From: Bettongia penicillata ogilbyi
Lineage: Eukaryota > Chordata > Mammalia > Diprotodontia > Potoroidae
DNA: 64,000 nucleotides
Direction of reading: 5' to 3'
NCBI GenBank assembly: GCA_023548195.1
Contig: JAJHZJ010000336.1
Location: 3,576,704 to 3,640,703 of the forward strand
The position numbers and the translations under genes are program-made. This document shows positions 58,271 through 64,000 of this stretch, piece by piece. The notes below the pieces were generated by a model. That model did no database searches, was not told the origin of the DNA, and saw only the letters and a list, made by a program, of their open reading frames with translations. Each line of letters opens with the position of its first letter. The first letter of the stretch is position 1.

Positions 58271-58494
58271 TTTTAACCCACCAGCAACTTGGTCTACAAT
58301 CCAAGAGATAAAAGAAAGAAAAAAGGAACCTATATGTACAAAAATATTTATAGACTTCTTTTGTGGTGGCAAAAGATTGGTAATTGAGAGGTTGCCCATT
58401 AGTTGGGGAATAGCTGATCAAGTTACGTGATGGAATACTATTTTGCTATAAGAAATGATTTCTTGCTATAAGAAATTTCAAAGAATTGCAGGAA
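58271..58494 (+). pseudogene. L1 ORF2 3' end, continued
   Basis: ORF2 C-terminal text (caaaaatatttatagacttc, ggggaatagctgatcaagtt) in broken frames. A short tandem echo, tgctataagaaatgatttct followed by tgctataagaaatttc, lies near 58446. Confidence 0.75.
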
Positions 58495-58715
58495 GGGAAG
58501 GGAACAAGCATTTATTAAATACCTACTATGTATCAGGCACTATGCTTAGCACTTTACAAATATTATATCATTCTTGTCATCACAACAACCCTATGAGGTA
58601 GGTGTTATTATTAATCCCATTTTTCAGTTGAGGAAACTGAGGCAGACAGAAATTAAAATGCCTTGCCCGGAGTTACATAACTAGTAAGTATCTAAGGCTC
58701 AATTTGATATGTGTA
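58495..58715 (+). repeat. MIR-type SINE nested in L1
   Basis: A long MIR-like copy: aagcatttattaaataccta, tatcaggcactatgcttagc, caaccctatgaggtaggtgt, aactgaggcagacagaaatt. L1 ORF2 text lies on both sides (atttcaaagaattgcaggaa and tatgaagtaatgcagaatga). Confidence 0.85.
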
Positions 58716-59080
58716 TGAAGTAATGCAGAATGAAGTGAGCAGAATCAGGAAAATGATTTATAGCATAATATTATCATAAAGACAAACCATTTTGAAAGTT
58801 TTAGTAACTCTGATCCCAATTGACCAATCAGAATTCCAGAGGACTCATGATGAAACATGCCACCTACTTCTCATACAAAGGTGATGGACTCAGGGTATAG
58901 ATTGAGACCGACATTTTTTGTTCATGGACCGTGAAAGAATTTATTTTGCTTGACTAAATATATTTGGGAGGGGTGGGGTTGTTTTGTTTTCTTTCTTAAT
59001 AGGGGAAAAGAACAAGCAGGAGGGTAAGGAAGCAGATTTTCATTGACTGACAAAAATTAAATTATAAAAATCTTGAAAGA
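58716..59080 (+). mobile_element. L1 3' UTR, end of nested complex
   Basis: The text gaagtgagcagaatcaggaa, aggactcatgatgaaacatg, ttattttgcttgactaaata is L1 3' UTR. It fades into A-rich sequence near 59080. Confidence 0.7.
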
Positions 59081-59754
59081 AAACAAAAAATAGACACAGG
59101 CAAGTTAAGAAAAGAAGCAGGCTTTGGACTCCAAAGGAGGAAATGATGATGAAATTATGAAATGTGTGAAATCTTTGCATCAGCTCTACAAGGGGACATC
59201 TCTTTCCCTCGGATGGGGGTGGGTCTTTCTTTATATGACCTGATAACTCCTCAACTTCCAGTGCCAAGGCCACCAAGTGTCTACCTAGTTAGACTAATAT
59301 TTGGCTTCTTTTTCTCTATGAGTCTCCTTGGGGCCTGGTTTCTGGTGTGGGTGATATGGGCCCAGTCAGAGGCACTCTTGGTTGACTTATTTCTGAAGAT
59401 GGAAGATGAAAGAAAGGGAAAGAAAGAGTCTATGGAGGGAGAGGGTAATGTGAAGAAAAAAGGGGGGAAGGGAAAGCAACATAATCTGATCAAAAAGGAG
59501 GAAATGGAAGAGGAAATGTATCCCTTCCCTTTCTGGCTTACCTGGGGGAGAAGTGTAGGTCAATGCAATAAGGCTGGTTTTTAGCAACAGTGTGAAGTGT
59601 GAGATTGCCTTTTGTCTGTCTATTGCACCCCAAACACCCCACCCCAAGACCACTGGCAGGGTCCTCCCTGGAAGAGGAGAAAAAAAAATTCTGATTACTC
59701 ACAATGAAAGTTTGATTAATCATTTAACACATTCACTACCATGGATGCAAGTCT
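59081..59754. other. Unrecognised; holds an unassigned 140-codon frame
   Basis: The plus frame 59162-59584 (140 codons) has a hydrophobic stretch of about 25 residues (VRLIFGFFFSMSLLGAWFLV) followed by a Lys/Glu-rich tail. I recognise no family. Overlapping minus-strand frames of up to 88 codons and the purine-rich composition suggest chance. Confidence 0.3.
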
Positions 59755-59945
59755 CAGCTTAGTTTGATGGAGAAAACAGACTTTAGCTAATCTCTTAGCC
59801 TCCCTTAACCTCAGTTTTCTCATTTGTAAAATGAGGATAACAGTTAACACCTACTTCCAAAGGTTGTTCTGAGAATCAAATAGTGCAATATAGCAAGCAA
59901 AAAGCTTTGCAGACCTGAAAAGCTGTATAAATGCTGCTACGTGAA
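59755..59945 (+). repeat. MIR/THER-type SINE
   Basis: The text cctcagttttctcatttgta, aaatgaggataacagttaac, aaaagctttgcagacctgaa, gctgtataaatgctgcta follows the CORE-SINE pattern. Confidence 0.8.
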
Positions 59946-60180
59946 GACACGGTCCCAGGCCACGGGGAGCTCAGAAGCTGCAGGAGAGACAACACATCTA
60001 TACAAATACCCATAATACAAGCTAGAATGGGATAAATGTGAAAGAAATTCATAGGGGATTCATCAGAGAAAGAGATTCCTTCTGGCTAAGGATATCACAA
60101 AGATGTTCATGAAAGTGACACCTGGGTCTTGAAGAATGAGTAGAATTTGTCACCCAAGGGAGATTTACATCCTATACAAA
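59946..60180 (+). repeat. L2-like ancient repeat
   Basis: The text cacggggagctcagaagctg, gagacaacacatctatacaa, tcttgaagaatgagtagaat has the order seen in the other L2-like pieces here. Assignment is tentative. Confidence 0.4.
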
Positions 60181-60256
60181 CAGATTCTAAAGAATGTAAT
60201 TATGTACCCCCTACAGAATGAATTGTGCCCAGCCTAAGGAGGATATAGAACTCCTT

Positions 60257-60264
60257 TCTCTCTC

Positions 60265-60329
<65 letters not shown>
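60257..60329. repeat. (CT)n microsatellite, about 73 bp
   Basis: CT dinucleotides with one CA interruption near 60266. Confidence 0.97.
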
Positions 60330-60332
<3 letters not shown>

Positions 60333-60599
60333 AAATCTCTTCCCACTTCAATCCATCCATCATACATGCTGCTTCCAAAGTAATTTTCCTTAAGGGCAAA
60401 TCGAGTCATACTATTCTCCAGCCAACTTTTGCAAACCTTAAAGTGTTATATAAAAAACCTGATAGAGCTATGCACACATACATGTATGTACTTATTAACG
60501 TTGTGTTTATGCTGTATATAATTTTACATATATTGCTACCTCCATTAAAATGTGAGCTCATTGTGAGTAGGAATCCTTCATGCTTTGTACCCTACAGTC
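60330..60599. repeat. Possible CR1/L3-like fragment, otherwise unassigned
   Basis: The text catgctgcttccaaagtaat, tttccttaagggcaaatcga is reminiscent of old CR1-type LINE 3' regions, but too short to be sure. Confidence 0.25.
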
Positions 60600-60795
60600 A
60601 TGAGTTAAAATCTGGCCTTGGACACTTACTAGCTTAGTGACCCTGGGAAAGTCACTTAACCCTGTTTACCTCAGTTTCCTCCTCTGTAAAATGAGCTGAA
60701 GAAGGAAATGGCAAACTACTTCAGTATCTTTGCCAAGAAAATCCCATGTCATGAAGAGTCAGACATGGCTAACAAATGACTGAAAACACTAGCGA
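60600..60795 (+). repeat. MAR1-type SINE
   Basis: The text ggacacttactagcttagtg, accctgggaaagtcacttaa, cctcagtttcctcctctgta, ggaaatggcaaactacttca, catgaagagtcagacatggc is the sense counterpart of the SINE at 42370-42625. Confidence 0.85.
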
Positions 60796-61039
60796 CCAGC
60801 ACAATGCATGGTACATAGTAGATGCTCAGTAAGGACTTGTTTAACTAATTAATTGGCGGATTGATTGATTATAGATAAGGTTGGGTGGACTGAGACAGTC
60901 AATATTAGGATGAGAGATTTACACATTTAGCCACTGAGTATTCTTGAGCAAAGAGTGATGTCATCAGAATTGTGAGTTATGTAGATTATTGTCAGCATAC
61001 CTAAAATTGATTACAGTAAGGAGGCTAGAGGTGAGGAGA
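60796..61039. other. Short MIR-like tail, otherwise unrecognised
   Basis: The text aatgcatggtacatagtaga followed by tgctcagtaaggacttg resembles a MIR end. The remainder is unassigned. Confidence 0.35.
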
Positions 61040-61330
61040 CCAGTTAATCAGGGGTTCTAAACCTTTTGTGTCATGGATCCCTTTAGTGAATTCCAAGGAC
61101 CCCTTCTCAGAAAAATGTTTCAAAATGTATAATAAATTATGCAATATTACAAAAGATTACATAGTGTTGCAGCATAAAATATATAAAATTACCAAGTAAA
61201 CTAATTATATTGAAATACAGTCTATATACAAGAATATGTATATGTGTAATGCAGGTCTAATAACTGCAATAATTTTAAAGTAGTATGACCATAAATGATA
61301 TTTTGAGATATCTGCACAACTGTAATGTAA
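61040..61330. repeat. Possible hAT-type DNA transposon fossil
   Basis: The text ggggttctaaaccttttgtg, tcatggatccctttagtgaa, ccaaggaccccttctcagaa is reminiscent of an old mammalian non-autonomous hAT repeat. Terminal repeats were not delimited. Confidence 0.35.
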
Positions 61331-61679
61331 TATGAAAATAGCTGTGATTACTATTAGTAGCAAAGTCCCAGGCTGTTAATTCTACTGTGGTTTGTTGCCT
61401 AGATTCATAATTAAGGAAATGCTAAATTTCAGCTAAAGGTGAATAAAAATAAGGATACCATTTTTTTCCCATCTCATTTCACAGATCTCATGAAATCTAT
61501 CTGTGGATAAGAAACCTGTGAGTTGGAGGGAAGTCTTTGTATAAGTTCATAAGGCCTGAACAAGGATTATAGAAATGGAAAAAGGGCACATGTGTGAGTT
61601 AAATATCAGGCAGTTAGAACTAATTGGATGGAGAGGATGAGAGGAGAGTCAAGAACGATACCAACTCAAATAAGCTATC
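61331..61679. other. No recognised feature
   Basis: No ORF or repeat identified. Confidence 0.3.
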
Positions 61680-61786
61680 TTATGGATTTAGAACTTGAAA
61701 GGACCTTGGAGGCAATTGAGTTCAACATTCTCATTTTATAGATGAGGAAACTGAGGCTCAGATAAATTAGGGACCCAGTACCTCTG
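61680..61786 (+). repeat. MIR-type SINE fragment
   Basis: The text gaacttgaaaggaccttgga, ggcaattgagttcaacattc, atagatgaggaaactgaggc fits the MIR/MAR SINE body. Confidence 0.75.
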
Positions 61787-61930
61787 TTTTTTTTTTTTTT
61801 TTTGGAGGCAATCAAGGTTAAAGCAAATTGCCTAGGGTCACATAGCTAGTATCTGATGCTGGATTTTAACTCAAGTCCCCCTGACATGAGGGCCAGTATT
61901 TTATCCACTGTGCTACCTAGCTAGTTACCC
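61787..61930 (-). repeat. tRNA-derived SINE with poly(A), antisense
   Basis: A 17-base T-run (a poly(A) tail in sense) is followed by aaattgcctagggtcacata and the head complement atccactgtgctacctagct. Confidence 0.8.
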
Positions 61931-62010
61931 CAGTTCAGTTTCTTTATCTGTAAAATGAGGCTTGGACTTGACTGTCTCTGAGGCCCCTTCCCGAAAAATC
62001 TATGATTTAT
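61931..62010 (+). repeat. MIR-type SINE end
   Basis: The text cagtttctttatctgtaaaa, tgaggcttggacttgactgt, ctctgaggccccttcc; probably the continuation of the SINE interrupted at 61787. Confidence 0.65.
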
Positions 62011-62329
62011 GTCGGTAGAAGCTGCCTTGCTGAGTGTGCTCTGGGACAGGAAGCCACATTACAGCAGAGGTGGCAATGATCTGGAATCTGTAGCATCCTT
62101 CCATTCTGCAGTAGGTACCTTCTGTTTACTTTGTCACTGTGGGATTCCATGATAGGGAGACTGAATATGTTTGCAGTAGCTACTTCAGCTGCCAGAGATG
62201 AAAATGGACAGTGATCTGAAGATGAAACCAGCAGAGGAGCTGAAAGGTTCCATTCCTAGAGCAGAACACAGGAGACTCAGGCTCAGAGTTGCTGAAACTG
62301 ATCTAGTTCTTCTGAATTCCATTGGGCAG
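62011..62329. other. No recognised feature
   Basis: No ORF or named repeat. Confidence 0.3.
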
Positions 62330-62790
62330 AAGTGCTAGGAGGGAGGCTGATTTCTCCCATAATTTTGCTTGAGAAGACATATGAGAAGACACATGAACTG
62401 ATGCAAGGTGAAGTAAAAAGAGACAGGAAAAAAAAAATACTCTACAACTACAACAATGTTAATGGAAAGAACAGAAGTAAAACAATCGAAACTGAATGCT
62501 GTGAAATTGTATTGATCAACCTTGGCCCCCAAAGAAGAGATAATGAGAGAATATCTCTCATTTCTTTGTACAAGTGCAGACTGTGGTAGGGAGCATGTCA
62601 TATTATGTTCCTTTTTTAATGTATTGGTTAGTTTTGCTGAATTGTTTTTTTCTCCTCTATTTCGTTCTTTGATGTAAGGAATGCCTTCATGGCGAAGAGG
62701 CAGAGAGGGGATACTTTGGAAAATGTGGATAATGGAAAAATAAGGTATAAATACAATTTTTAAAAAATGGATCTTTGTTTTCAAGAAAGT
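62330..62790 (+). mobile_element. 5'-truncated L1 3' UTR, different subfamily
   Basis: The text acatgaactgatgcaaggtg, acaatcgaaactgaatgctg, ttggttagttttgctgaatt followed by tgtttttttctcctctattt is an L1 3' UTR subfamily not seen elsewhere in the window. It ends in an A-rich stretch near 62765. The 85-codon frame at 62332 is not a gene. Confidence 0.6.
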
Positions 62791-62811
62791 TTGGGATCAT
62801 TAAGGATCTTT

Positions 62812-63200
62812 GCAGTTTTGTGAATATAATCTAGACCATTCATCCTCTTGTTTAATTTTGTGTCCAAATCTTTGTCCATTTGCCTCATCTGTCTCAGATA
62901 CATATACTGATGGACCCGATCTATAGGTTTTCCATCCGCTGCATGTCACCATTTGGATAATTAACATTCTTCATTTGCTTGTTATTTCCTGTGTGGATAG
63001 TCAAGCCAAATTCTTTTGAGTAGTTGCAGATCTCTTCCAAGAAATTCTTCACTATTCTAAGGTTTGATCACGATGTCACATATAAATAGAAATGTCTTGA
63101 GGACCTCACCATTCTCAAAGAATATCTTTTTAACTAAGATTTTGTGTGGATCTTTGCTGAGGCCGATTCCCAAACTGCCTTTGGAAATAGTCAGGTTAAA
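62812..63200 (-). pseudogene. RTE-type endonuclease-RT LINE fragment
   Basis: The minus strand reads DGKPIDRVHQYMYLRQMRQM followed by DKDLDTKLN, the post-palm segment of RTE-like LINE proteins, with frame breaks on the upstream side. It is a second RTE-clade fragment, distinct in sequence from 38680-39735. Only about 130 codons remain. Confidence 0.55.
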
Positions 63201-63375
63201 AGCAGTCACTTAATGATCAGGGCACAAATTTATAATAGGAACTGGGCCTGTCATTTCATTGGTACAGAGAACTCCCAGGTGAGAAAACACTCTACTGATG
63301 CAGTCAATAACTTCTCCTAAGAGGTTAAATGATTGGCCTAGGGTTACAGCAAGGTAGTATTTGAACCCAGGTATG
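63201..63375 (+). repeat. CORE-SINE (MIR-like) fragment
   Basis: The text catttcattggtacagagaa, ctcccaggtgagaaaacact, gaggttaaatgattggccta, agtatttgaacccaggta follows the tRNA-derived SINE pattern. Confidence 0.65.
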
Positions 63376-64000
63376 TCTACCTAAAAAAATGTGAAGAAAT
63401 ATAGAGCATAAGAGAATATGGAATTAAATAGGCCATTTTTGTTGTTTAAAAGACTAACTGTGGCTTCATTACTTTTTGGATATACAGAGAGACGGTCTTC
63501 ATGAAGGTTAAAATGCAGCCAAGAGGCTTGGAGTAACTCAAGGTACTATACCGAAATTAACCACCAAGTGGCACTCCACCTGAGCAATTATTACCTCCTT
63601 TTCGGAGGCCTTTCAGAACTCTCAATATTTCAGCCCTCTTCAATATCCTTTCTGGCCACGAGAGGACACTCCAAGTATGAGCTATTTATCTGAAAGAGGG
63701 CTATTAGAACTAGCTTTTTAAAATCTCACTTTTCAGAAAAAATGATGTTTATTCTTTGCATACTACAACTTCCAGAGTTCTAAGTATTTCTTACAATTAT
63801 CTTAGCTGTGCTCCCACCCCTTAGGATAATTTAGCTCAGTTTTCTTCCTTCCTTTGGCACTTCAAAAACCCTCCTTTATGACTCAGGTAAAACATATATT
63901 CTTCTACTCTCAACTGAAATATTACTATCTCTTGCTTTCCTTCCCCATCCTTCTGTACTAGAAAATTCCTAAAGCAGCCCCATGGCTCCTAGATTATGGC
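63376..64000. other. Mostly unrecognised; CTCF-like pair
   Basis: No gene. Contains the motif pair at 63561-63670. A weak L2-like stretch (cttcctttggcacttcaaaa) lies near 63850. Confidence 0.3.
63561..63670 (+). promoter_or_regulatory. Two same-direction CTCF-like motifs
   Basis: CCACCAAGTGGCACT at 63561-63575 matches CCASYAGRKGGCRSY at 14 of 15 positions. CCACGAGAGGACACT at 63656-63670, preceded by TGG, matches at 13 of 15. They point the same way, 95 bp apart, outside any repeat I recognise. Binding is not shown. Confidence 0.35.

Noticed and set aside
1..64000. CRISPR array, operon or other prokaryotic system
   Set aside because: No regularly spaced identical repeats. The repeat content is that of a mammalian nuclear genome.

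Overview
This window looks like intergenic DNA from a marsupial nuclear genome. I place it there from its repeats: L1 elements with the marsupial-type ORF1 and 5' end, ORF1-only (HAL1-like) elements, RTE LINEs with an RTE-tailed SINE, a MAR1-type SINE, WALLSI/WSINE-like SINEs, MIR/THER and L2-like fossils, and degraded endogenous retroviruses. I cannot tell an American from an Australian marsupial. I found no host protein-coding exon and no tRNA, rRNA or other RNA gene. Nearly every open frame is retrotransposon-derived or lies in L1 5' UTRs.

Layout. 1-4925: an old ORF1-bearing element with nested L1 fragments and a solo LTR. 4926-6812: mostly non-repetitive, with an E-box/X-box/CTCF-like motif cluster. 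6813-11170: an internally deleted L1/HAL1 with a full-length HAL1-like element inserted (antisense, 13-bp target-site duplication, TSD). 11247-12730 and 15206-16734: no recognised feature. 12975-14735: another old ORF1-family element. 16776-25660: a long antisense L1 split by an antisense HAL1-like element that itself carries a sense L1. 25661-31247: an internally deleted HAL1-like copy, an old ORF1 fragment, and an antisense HAL1-like element with an uninterrupted 366-codon ORF1. 31248-40361: stacked L1 5' ends, an antisense retroviral pol-LTR remnant, a class I retroviral remnant with a tRNA-Gln-type primer site, an RTE fragment and a probable solo LTR. 42715-59080: a deeply nested L1 complex containing a 5'-inverted L1, two HAL1-like elements, an RTE SINE and a MIR. 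59081-64000: sparse old SINEs and LINEs and a few unrecognised stretches.

How the parts relate. The best-preserved unit is a 2.9-3.0 kb family with a GC-rich 5' UTR carrying a YY1-type AAGATGGCGG motif, one ORF (ORF1 RNA-binding protein), a microsatellite-bearing 3' region and a TAAA-type tail, without ORF2. Its mobility would have to come from an L1 ORF2 protein supplied in trans. All ORF2 copies here are broken, so the window contains no autonomous element. The most unusual observation is an 846-bp direct duplication, identical as far as I can read, that carries the private inversion junction of one L1 insertion.
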